NCBI RefSeq assembly: GCF_963169125.1
Contig: NC_084797.1
Coordinates: forward strand, 105,239,868-105,303,867
DNA from: Humulus lupulus
Taxonomy: Eukaryota > Streptophyta > Magnoliopsida > Rosales > Cannabaceae
Reading direction: 5' to 3'
DNA length: 64,000 bases
Positions within the stretch are counted from its first letter, which is position 1; the number at the start of each line of letters is the position of its first letter. A program made the translations under genes and the position numbers. Below the pieces are notes generated by a model. The model searched no databases and was not told the DNA's origin. It saw nothing but the letters and a program-made list of their open reading frames with translations. Positions 11,013-20,334 of this stretch are shown here, piece after piece.

Positions 11013-12338
11013 TCAAACTGTATTTACAGTGTCTGAAAGGGAACGGAGTATGCATCCCAAACCAGCTCTCTCTGTCAACTTCTCATGAATCCTAAGGCAC
11101 TGGTCACACGTTGGGCGATCTCCGGTTGACAAGCCTCTATACAAGTACCTTGAGTGATGGTAATAAAAAATTGTTAGAATAATGAAATGTCATCACACCA
11201 AGATAAAAGTAATGCAAAAAAATCATTCCTTGGAAAAGAATTCGATTAATGGAGGCAAAACAGCTAAAATTCCTAACAGAAATCTGATTAAATATTCATT
11301 AGTTCAAATACAAAAATCCTAATTTCTCTGCTCTCTCTTCTTGCCATCTTTTTACAAACAAACCATGAGTTCTGTTATCCTCTCACATGTTAAAAGCTGC
11401 TTATATGTGCTAGAACTAAAATAAGCATATGTCTCTACTATATTTTTACCTAGCCAATACTCCATTTTATAAACGAAGCTCCCATGATATCATTACAATC
11501 CAAGCTTAAGATTCATTCAAATGATGACAGTATTCAGCAGTTAATAAGCTTTTATGTATGCTTTTGAGACAAAAACTATGATTCTCTAAGCTAAATTGTA
11601 TCCAAAGCAAAAATGAATTGGGAGCCAGACCAGCGTATTCATAATTTACCTTATATATATATATATATATATATTTTTTTAATATTTATCCTTGTTATAC
11701 AGTCTACTTCTCACCGTTCAGTACCTCAACGTTCAGCATTTATCCTTACGTTTCCAGTTATTATAAAAAATATTATAATGCCGAAGAACGAATCACCAAA
11801 TTTATAGCAAAAAAGAAACAAAAATGGTATGATAGTAAGACGGTAACTCACTTCATTAGAATATCGTAGTATTCGGGATCCAGAGAAGAGAACATAGCAT
11901 CCACATCCTTAATCGCCATAAGAGCTCTATGAACCACAATCCAGTTCGCAGACTACAATCAAAGCCTAATTCAGCATCAATTTCCCATTCAATTCTACGC
12001 TATACGGTCCAACAATACGGAAACGACGTCGTTTCTTCCATCCGTTTTTTTTTTATTTGCAAGAAAAATTCTGAGAAAGCTTATAGAAAGGTAAGAGGAA
12101 CTCAAACCTTGCAGCGCTCATCTCGAGTCATGGGAAGCGATCCTTCCAGCGCGGTTTTCAGAGCTTCGACTGGCTTAGACCTGTACGAACAAAAAGTGTT
12201 GTAAGCGTTAGATTTTCTCCTGCGAACTATTGGAAAATGGAGATTTTGCGATCGTTACTGTTTCAGAAGGCTTTCGATCTTTCTGGATTTATGCTCGATT
12301 CTTGTTATTATGGCATCTGTATTGTCTGCTCCTGCCAT
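11013..12338 (-). CDS. ARPC5A: Actin-related protein 2/3 complex subunit 5A (four exons)
   Basis: The product is the p16 subunit of the ARP2/3 complex, which nucleates branched actin filaments in the cytoplasm; in Arabidopsis the gene is CROOKED and acts in trichome and pavement-cell shape (known). Exons on the minus strand: 12338-12259, 12180-12108, 11952-11852 and 11148-11013. All introns are GT-AG, and the joined frame is 390 nt, giving 129 aa (Arabidopsis is about 132). Exon 1 starts MAGADNTDAIITRIEHKS. Exon 2 contains KPVEALKTALEGS. Exon 3 contains SANWIVVHRALMAIKDVD and ends PEYYDILMK. Exon 4 starts YLYRGLSTGDRPTCDQC and ends SLSDTVNTV followed by TGA. I used the ATG at 12338 because the protein from there aligns end to end with the family. 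No lesions were seen. It is divergently arranged with the DUF761 gene, 389 bp between start codons. Confidence 0.95.
11652..11675. repeat. (TA)n microsatellite in ARPC5A intron 3
   Basis: About 12 TA units followed by a T run lie within the 703-bp third intron. Confidence 0.9.
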
Positions 12339-12727
12339 TTCCTCACCTCTTCTCTCCCTTTTCTTTCCTCTCTGGGATTTTGCCAGGAAACTAATCAAAC
12401 CGCGTCGTTTCATTCTACCTTGTATGGGCCTGCACGATCGGCCCAAATAATGTTGAAGTAACGTGGCCCAAACAAATCCAAATGGTTAAGGAACGAAACA
12501 ACGGATATATAAGACAAGTGTAAAATAAATAAAAAGGCAGGGTCCTTAACGTCATTTACATCAAACGGTCATCATGACCTTGCCAATTTTGTCACTTTTT
12601 GAATTTCTGGTCCTTTTTCATTTCTCTCTCTTCGTTTTTCCTTGGCTTCAAAGTCTACCTTGCTTCGTCTTCCTGTCTTTACTCTGGCACAAAATCCAAA
12701 GCTCTACAGAAGCTCACTTTCTCACCA
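12339..12727. promoter_or_regulatory. Shared divergent promoter region, ARPC5A / DUF761 gene
   Basis: Three GGCCCA/TGGGCC motifs (about 12425, 12438 and 12465) sit on the ARPC5A side. Such 'site II'-type elements are known TCP-factor targets in genes of growing tissue. A clear TATATAAG lies at 12505-12512 facing right, suited to transcription of the DUF761 gene from about 12540. No TATA box is evident for ARPC5A, which fits a broadly expressed gene. Confidence 0.6.
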
Positions 12728-14995
12728 ATGGAGGAACCAAGCCCTTACCGACAACCCCATTTTCCATATGCAGATCTAAATTCAGCTCTTCAGCCAAACC
12801 CCATGAGACGACGAGGTAAGTCATGTACTCACTTTCTTTTCAAAATTCTTTTCGTTGCCGTAGTTATCATTGTTCTACCATTGTTCCCTTCACAAGCTCC
12901 TGAATTTATTAACGAATCCATTATCACTAAGCTCTGGGAGCTTCTTCACCTTCTTTTCATTGGCATTGCCGTTTCTTATGGTTTGTTTAGCCGAAGAAAT
13001 GTTGAAATAAGCTTTGAGACTCAGTCCTCAAAGATTGAAAATTTACACCATGATATTTCTTCAATGTTTCACGTTTCATCGAATTTTGAAGATGGGTATG
13101 TAAATCCATATGGGTCTGATGAGAAGAGACTGATTCAGAGTCGTAACGATCAGTATCATCTTGTAGGTGAGTCTAGGACTCTGGCTTCAAGTATGAACGA
13201 CACTGTTATTGATGAACAGTGCGATCCCAATTTGTCTGTTAGTGAAAATGGTCCAGAAAATCCTTGTGGTTATGGGGAAAGGAATGTTTTTCAGGCTTGG
13301 AATTCTAAGTATTTCCAGGGTGAGTCAATGGTTGTAGTGGCTCAACCTAACTATGGTGTTGGCGAGTGGGGTGAACCTAGATCGACAGCTGATTATAAGC
13401 CGTTAGGATTGCCTGTAAGGAGTTTGAAATCAAGAATAAGGAAAAGGGATAGTGCAGAACTTGTTAATGATTATGAGTCTGGTTCGGGTTCTCAGGGTTC
13501 ATTATCTAAGAGTTCTGTTAAAGATCCACAAGAGAACTTTGGCGAGTTGGGTCCTCAAAATGAAGGCCATGAGTTCAGTGAAGCTGTTGCTTCACCTTCC
13601 CCAGTTCCATGGCGTTCAGGATCTGGAAGGAGGGCAATGAGAGAAAAACTTTATAGTGATAGTCGTCCTTCACATTTTAGGCCACTCTCAGTTGATGAAA
13701 CTCAATTTGAATCTCTCAGAAAAACCAGATCACCTTTTTTGCGGTCTGCGGCTTCATTTTCTTTTCGTGCTAGTTCTTCCTCCCCTGGAAATGGTTCCCC
13801 CTCACATTCTGTTTCTTCTGAAGAAATTAGCTCGAAAATGGAGGACGAATGCAGCAATACTAAGAGCTTTCAAGGGTCTTATGCTTCTTCAAGTTCTCCG
13901 TCAGCACCCAACATAAAGAAGCCAGATGTAAGAAATTCAAAGAGTTATCAAGAATCCTCTGGTTCAGACTCACCGCCATCCCCAAAACTGAATGATGAAG
14001 CTTCAGAAGTAATGAACTCAGAAATGGAAGATGATGGCAACAGAACTAAAGGTTATGGATGGTCTCCTGCTCCGTCAGATTTTCCTTTGCCACCGAAACC
14101 AATGAATGATCAAGCTTCTGAAGTAATGAACTCAGAAATGGAACAAGATGGTAGCAAACCAAATGGTTTTCGAGGGTCTTCTGCTTCTTCAGGTTTTCCT
14201 CTGCTACCAAAGCCAATAAAACAAGGTTGCAGGAAAACGAAGAGCTTCCAAGGATCTTCCGCTTCAGGTTCGGCATCACCACCAAAACCAGTGAATGACA
14301 AAGCTTCATTCAGTGGATTTCACGCAAGGGGACATAGTGTTGGTTCCTTCTATGAAAATGATTTGGCAGGCCCGAAAGATTACTTGAAGGAACAGGAACT
14401 GAGTGAGAGTAGAAGAGAAGACCTGTTGAGTAACAAGGAGAGTGAAGCAAGTTCACTGAAATCAGAAAGGAAAGTGTCGAGTCCCACAAAAGCTTCTTTA
14501 AGGGGAAAATCAGTTCGGACAATCAGGTCTCGTGGACCAACCACCAAGGCATACGACAATGGTGACATGGCTGAAGAGATGTATGGCAATATTGAAATGC
14601 CATACGTAAGAAAGGAAACAGTGAAATATGAAGGTGTTGACAGCCTGGTTAGTGGAAGCAGTAAGCCAAACCTTGATAATGCCTCTGCCATGAAAAAAAA
14701 TACAGTTCCTGAATATCAAAATAGAGAGAGGCAAGAATTTTCTGAGAATGTTTCCAAAGGATCTGAAGAAGATGATGCGAAGAATGAGGCAGAGGACAGG
14801 GCTAATAAATTTTGGTTAAGCTCGCGAGGAGATGCTGACTCTGAATCTGTCGTTGATGCAACATCAGATTCTAATGAAGTTGACAAGAAAGCTGGTGAAT
14901 TTATAGCCAAATTTAGAGAACAAATAATGCTTCAAAAAATGGCTTCTATTGATAGATCAAAAGGTTTGAAACTAGGTGGCGACTATCTTAAGTGA
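12728..14995 (+). CDS. Membrane-anchored protein with C-terminal DUF761 motif
   Basis: Single exon, 755 aa from the ATG at 12728. An in-frame ATG lies upstream at 12599 (would give 798 aa), but I prefer 12728 because MEEPSPYRQPHFPYADL resembles the usual start of such plant proteins and the extra 43 residues look like translated leader. Two hydrophobic segments (about residues 36-54 and 70-88) should anchor it in a membrane. The rest is Ser/Pro-rich and probably disordered. Residues about 367-525 hold several imperfect repeats of roughly 30-35 aa containing variants of ASEVMNSEME and PLPPKPMND. The C-terminus (KAGEFIAKFREQIMLQKM, about 721-742) is the DUF761 signature seen in 'cotton fibre expressed' and A70-like plant proteins. 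Molecular function is unknown. TATA at 12505; stop TGA at 14993. It looks intact. Confidence 0.85.
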   Translation: MEEPSPYRQPHFPYADLNSALQPNPMRRRGKSCTHFLFKILFVAVVIIVLPLFPSQAPEFINESIITKLWELLHLLFIGIAVSYGLFSRRNVEISFETQSSKIENLHHDISSMFHVSSNFEDGYVNPYGSDEKRLIQSRNDQYHLVGESRTLASSMNDTVIDEQCDPNLSVSENGPENPCGYGERNVFQAWNSKYFQGESMVVVAQPNYGVGEWGEPRSTADYKPLGLPVRSLKSRIRKRDSAELVNDYESGSGSQGSLSKSSVKDPQENFGELGPQNEGHEFSEAVASPSPVPWRSGSGRRAMREKLYSDSRPSHFRPLSVDETQFESLRKTRSPFLRSAASFSFRASSSSPGNGSPSHSVSSEEISSKMEDECSNTKSFQGSYASSSSPSAPNIKKPDVRNSKSYQESSGSDSPPSPKLNDEASEVMNSEMEDDGNRTKGYGWSPAPSDFPLPPKPMNDQASEVMNSEMEQDGSKPNGFRGSSASSGFPLLPKPIKQGCRKTKSFQGSSASGSASPPKPVNDKASFSGFHARGHSVGSFYENDLAGPKDYLKEQELSESRREDLLSNKESEASSLKSERKVSSPTKASLRGKSVRTIRSRGPTTKAYDNGDMAEEMYGNIEMPYVRKETVKYEGVDSLVSGSSKPNLDNASAMKKNTVPEYQNRERQEFSENVSKGSEEDDAKNEAEDRANKFWLSSRGDADSESVVDATSDSNEVDKKAGEFIAKFREQIMLQKMASIDRSKGLKLGGDYLK

Positions 14996-16021
14996 CATTT
15001 TTACAAGCTTAAGAAAGGCTACAGATTCTTGCTGATAGCTTCTGCCATCTCGTTCTCCATTGTGTACACATTAAGCTTTAATTTATGGTTTGCTGTATTT
15101 ACTCACAGTTGATTGCAAATTTCACTGCTCAATATTTGAGCAACTGTTGGGAAAGCTTTGCCAGTCTAGTTTTCTGCTGTGGTGTATTGCTTCATCGTTC
15201 ATTATGAAAGAATAATTTTCCAATACTTGTCATTTTTCACAAGTGTATATGAAGCTATATTTACACCTTATATATAAATACTCCATATTACATAAATAAA
15301 ATAATATATTTAATTGCTGCAAAAAAAATATATTTAATTATAACTAGACCTTATATATCTTATATATTTCCAATATTATGATTGAATTGTTCACTCCTTT
15401 TATAATATTAATAATGAAAGTACACACTTCATTTATTTACAAAATTTAAATGACAAATTTGAATTTCTTATAATAAAGTAAATAATTAAACAAAAACATA
15501 CAGAATCAATACAATGTGAAATATAAATTAATGCAAAATCAATTAACAAATGCAATAAACTTATTTTTTATTATATGATTTATTTAATTAGTTTTTAAAT
15601 TGTTGTGTTTTTATATAATTTTTAGAAATCGGAAAGATTTTATTTCAATGATAAAAATAAATTTTGATTTTATTAAATGGGGTTATCTAACTATGCACAC
15701 GCTTTTATAAATAAAATTAAAGATCTAAAATTGATTCAAGTCAATTCACTCAGAGACAAATAAGTAATATTTAAAATTAAAAATATATATATTAACATTC
15801 AAAAATTCATATCTACTCTCACCTAAACCAAACTCACCGCATTTTATTTATAAAGCTACTGTTTTTTTTATATAAATAATTACACCCATTTCCACTTCTA
15901 CAATTAGGATTGATTGAAAAAAAAGTGCATCATGAATTAAAAAAAAATATCTCATTTGTGTCAAGCTTTGCTTTATATGGAGGTGCGATTTGGAGCATTT
16001 TTTAAAAATCGCATAGCATAT
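14996..16021. other. 3' flank of the DUF761 gene, AT-rich spacer
   Basis: The first 250 bases are ordinary 3' UTR-like sequence with AATAA-type signals near 15210 and 15295. Beyond that the DNA is very AT-rich without coding potential or a clear element boundary. Confidence 0.6.
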
Positions 16022-16395
16022 TGTAATGTCCCATTTTTTGGGAGCCTACTAGTAACCGTATCGAGGTGATGAATTGTGTATTGAATATTATTTTGATTAA
16101 TAATGTTTGAAAAGCAAATTTCAAGTTGTTAGTGATAGTTAATATGTGAAATGTGTGGTTTTGGTTAAACCTATAATTTCGGTCTCAGACCCAAATGGAA
16201 ACCCTAACCGGGTACATTCTCGAATAAAATGAGATTGGAATTGAATTATTATAACAAAATTTATTAATTCCCATAAAATTGGTTGGTATGTTTTATTTTA
16301 AGGTCATGAAAGTAAAATTCTTGTAAGAATTTTAATAGGGCATTTTTGTGAAAAAAACTTAATTAGCCAAAAATAGAAATTTAGGAAATTAATTA

Positions 16396-18156
16396 TGTTG
16401 ACGCGGTTCTTCGCCAACAGGTAATTATACGAATAAACGGGATGGATTAGTGCTAAATAGTGAACCGTAATGTGTAAATATTTATATTCCAAACTGGCGA
16501 AATTGGTATGATGGGAAGGTTGTCACTCCTTCCTTTTAGGTGGTTCGAAGGTTAAAATTCTTCTAGTCCACCAGTCAATATTATTGATATCTCTTGAATA
16601 TTTCTTACAGGGTGTTTCTTTACAATCAAAACGCCAACCCCTTCCAACGCCCCGGGTCTCCATATTTATAGGGAGAGTGTATCTGGGTGTTGGTAAAGGG
16701 GGTCATCTCGTGACCTTCTTGCCCATCATGTCACATCTGTGACACTTATGATTAATTCCTAAAACCTGACAATGAAGTGTTGTCTAATCAATAGGTAAGA
16801 GGGATAATGGGCCGCATGGCCCAAACCAGTTGTGGGGTGCTTGAACACGCACGTTTATGCTGCGTGTCCGAGAATTCTGGAATGGAGTAGACACGTGATG
16901 TCTGATATGCGCACGTTTACATTGTGTGGTTGACTTCACAAATGGTCGAGGGTGTCAGATCTATGCCGCACCTCGAGCTTGATGTAGCACCAGCTCGTGA
17001 TATCCATAATGCTGACCTGATGCCTTTGAGCATACTTGCTAACCCTTTGATTAGCTCGGGCTAAAGAGGTGGAAACTCGTAACAGCAGCTCCGGGTAGAC
17101 GGTTTCCACGTGGCGGATTGAATTATGCCATTTCCCAGCTTGCTTAATAACTCGTGGATATTTAGGGCGTATATTTGCCCCCCAAGCCCCTGCTCGTGAC
17201 ACGTGACGTCACCTGTGGTCACAGCGGGGGCTTTTAGGCTTCTTTTTCGACTCTTCATGTCCCGCCTATTGTGCTGGTATCGGATACGTGGAGCATCGTG
17301 GTTGGTGACGGTCCTTCTTCCGAGAATCACATTAAATGGCCTAGCCTATCTTCGGTCGTCATTTCGTCTTTCGAGTTGTGACCCTCGTATCTCGCATTAA
17401 GACGATCAAACGGTCCTCGCTCCTTTGCCTTTTACGTATATATAAGGTTGGCCACCTTTTGCATGAGCCACCCTTTATTTGAAAAAAATTTCTTATCTTC
17501 TCTCTTCTTTGCCTCAGAAGTCTTTTTCCTTCCGGTTATCGTTCCAGAGGATTTTGCGTTTCAGACACAAGGGTTTCTTCGTAACTCCTGCTCTAAAGGC
17601 TCTACCAGGACTACTCCTACGCTTTTTGCAATTTTCACACAGCCAAAACTCTGTAAGTCCTTTGCCGGTTGTACGTTTAGATGTTTCTGTTTCTCTTGTT
17701 TAGGTAAACTTCTTTCTTAGTCGCACACTGTAGGTTGTTTTTTTCTTTTTGGCTGGTGCTTTGTGCGTAGGTTTTTATCCTAGGGGTATCGACCATATGA
17801 GAATATGTTTAGGAATGTGACGCAAAGGACAATATAATTCTAGGGTGACTTTTCTGGGTAATCTTTTGAAATGCATGTTTGGAGAGGGGAAGGCGATAGG
17901 TTTCTGGGGTGCAAAATCGGGTAGCTTAGGGGTCACGCTTCCCAGACGGTTTTGCTTTTTTGAAACTTTCCCTCCAAGGCAAGCATTATCCTGACCCTCC
18001 TGACACACGGATCCCGATCAATCGGGGACTCGTTGGGAACACAGGCGCGTGTTCACAGAACCGCGTGGCCTCACGCACCGCGGGCTGAGATTACCTTAGC
18101 CCGTGTAAGGAAAATCACTTCTTGTGCTAGATTCCCTTGCCCATTTTGTGATAAAT
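16396..18156 (+). mobile_element. Partial PF04195-type element (5' region only)
   Basis: It starts TGTTGACGCGG and CGCCAACAGGTAATTA follows, matching 60857. Target-like AATTA lies on both sides (16391-16395 and 18157-18161). It carries the family promoter (TATA at 17436-17445), leader, donor and the block GGGTAGCTTAGG...CCTCCTGACAC (17915-18005), which aligns with 62345-62455. It stops just before the place where the coding ATG would be. The right end lacks the CA expected of an LTR, so it is either a solo LTR with a diverged end or a deleted element. Confidence 0.6.
17436..17445 (+). promoter_or_regulatory. TATA box of the PF04195-type element
   Basis: GTATATATAAG followed by GTTGGCCACC aligns with the promoters at 61887 and 9080 (minus). 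Confidence 0.7.
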
Positions 18157-18510
18157 AATTAAAGTGTGATTAAGTAAATATTAAGAAAAACAATTTGAGG
18201 ATAATTATGTTGATAAGGATGCCCATATGGAGGGCTAATATGGTCATTTTATAAAAAAAATTAGTCTTGGTATTTAAGGCTAAACTTAGGAAAAAATATT
18301 TCATTTTGCTCTTCACTTTCATACTCAATAATTTTTTTTCTCTCTTCCTTCTCTCTAAACACTCTAGGTCGAACCCTACTCTCTCTCTCACCAGAAATTT
18401 TTCTCTCATCTCATTTCCCCAGAATAGGAATTTTCATTTCCTATCTCACAATACCTTATTCAGAGTCACTATGACTGTCGACTGGTATTCATCACTGTAA
18501 CAGTCCATCC

Positions 18511-20334
18511 AAGGGATCGTATTTGCCTTACTGTCCTGAAAACTTATATATTCGAAGTAAAATACTTAGAGTCTAAGTTGTTCCTTAAGGTTATCAGTCT
18601 GTCTTAAGGTAGCCAAAAATCCTAAATCTCAATCTTATACTCATCGCCCTCTATGACCTCATTTAGAACTCGCGAAATAAATGGTCTTAATCCAACACTA
18701 TCGACTTCGAAAAATATATTATTATTAATAATTATCTTACCATATAAAAACTCATCCTCATCAATATCCCAATAATCATCAAAATTTCACTAACTATTCA
18801 AAATTTCAGCAATACTTAAATTAATAAGATGCTCTAAGAAGCACACTATATTTCAACAACTAATAAATGAGTTCAAAATAAAAAATAGCTACGTAAAAAA
18901 CAGAAAACATTAGCAAATACACCACCAAGAAAAAAGCAACATACACAAACAAGATACCTAAAGCAATAGGAAAACAATTGTCAAATAATAGAGGGCACAA
19001 CACACCTAAGGGTGAGCAAAGAAAGGAGGCAGTCCACTAAAAAAAGATGCTAAAACACACTAATTAGAAACAAAACTAATTAACTCAAGAAACAAAGCCA
19101 CTAACTAAACAACGAAAGAAAAACAAGACAGCCATCGAGTATAGCAAAGCAAACCAAGAAATACCACATACTAATTCAAGCTAACAAACTATAAAAGACC
19201 CAAATATAAACTCAATGTGTCTCCATCTTATCGTGTGTTCATATTTCTTGAAGATGGGGTCACTTTTGAACAAATACATAAATATTAAATATAAATATAA
19301 CAATAGAGCATTTAAAAAATGGAAATGACAATCTTGAGATAAATAATAGATTTTATTTATATAAGTTGGTTGAGCAAGAAAATCTGAATTTTTTTTGTAT
19401 ACATCTTTCAATTTCAAAAAATCAAACTATTAAACAATTCAATTTTTTAAACGTGTACTCACCTTGTTCAAATTGTTAGAGAAAATTCAAACCCTAAACA
19501 ATTCAAATAACACAGAAGTTTTCATCCATATATCACCGCATCACACAAAATTCAGAGAACTTACTTCACTAAGACATGCAAGATTTCAACCTTACGCTAA
19601 AACCGCAATACACAGAATATCCATAACCTACTTAATTGCGGATAAATATCTAAGATATTCAAACTCCACTAAAGCTATACAGTTTCTATTCAAAATTGTA
19701 AAAATTGAAAATTAAAAAAAAATCAAATACAAAATACCTCTTGCAATTAGCTACCAATCCAATCGAAATATTAACATAAACATTAATATTTAATTTTAAT
19801 TTTAATAAACATAAAATATCAACATTATAAAAAAGAAAAATGTTAGATGTTGACATTTAATTTTAGAAAGTGCACAAAAATATATTTTTTTAAAAAAAGG
19901 AATCACTATAACTTTTTATAAATCATAAACACAATATTTTATAATTCTTAAATAATTAGTAATAAATAAAATAATATTCATGAATGTTTCTATAACTTTA
20001 TACGAGAGCTAATCTTCAAACATATTTTCTCTCTAATCTTTTCTTTAACATTTTTCTAGGGATCCTATTTACTTTTTCATCAACCCAACAATGAAAGTTA
20101 TTTTTAGAAATATCTACAAGTGTGTGTTTTGATGACAACTTTTCATAAGCTAGCTAGCAATTCCATTTTATTATTAATTAGTGCCATATTTTAATGAGAA
20201 AACAAAGCTAAAAACAAACATTTTTTTTAATAAAAAGATATTATTCAATACTATCCAAAAACAAAATGGGAATAAAATATGAAGAATCATCATATCATAT
20301 ATTATTAGAATTAAACCAACTGCAAAAAAAGGAT
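18511..20334. repeat. AT-rich repeat debris, no gene
   Basis: The stretch 19500-19760 (GAATATCCATAACCTACTT, GATATTCAAACTCC, ACCTCTTGCAATTA) is a diverged copy of 50595-50830, probably internal non-coding CACTA DNA. I see no protein-like ORF or element ends in the rest. Confidence 0.5.

Larger units (their letters stand above)
16022..18510 (+). mobile_element. LTR remnant starting TGTAATGTCCC, split by another insertion
   Basis: TGTAATGTCCCATT at 16022 opens an LTR-like sequence (CCGGGTACATTCTCG, AGGGCATTTTTGTG) that stops at 16395 and resumes at about 18157 (AAGTGTGATTAAG ... TCTCTCTAAACACTC). The LTR at 43951 has a related layout (AACCCTAATCGGGTA, then AGGGCATTTTGTG). The right end is not defined; similarity fades near 18510. 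Confidence 0.5.

Noticed and set aside
11613..11807. Plus-strand ORF over the (TA)n tract
   Set aside because: Lies in an intron of ARPC5A on the other strand; microsatellite translation.
12255..12446. 63-codon ORF from 12446 as a separate small gene
   Set aside because: Its second half is ARPC5A exon 1; the true start is the internal ATG at 12338.
12599..12727. Upstream start for the DUF761 gene (43 extra residues)
   Set aside because: The extra part looks like translated 5' UTR (Phe/Leu/Ser-rich); the ATG at 12728 gives a family-like N-terminus and lies at a reasonable distance from the TATA box at 12505.
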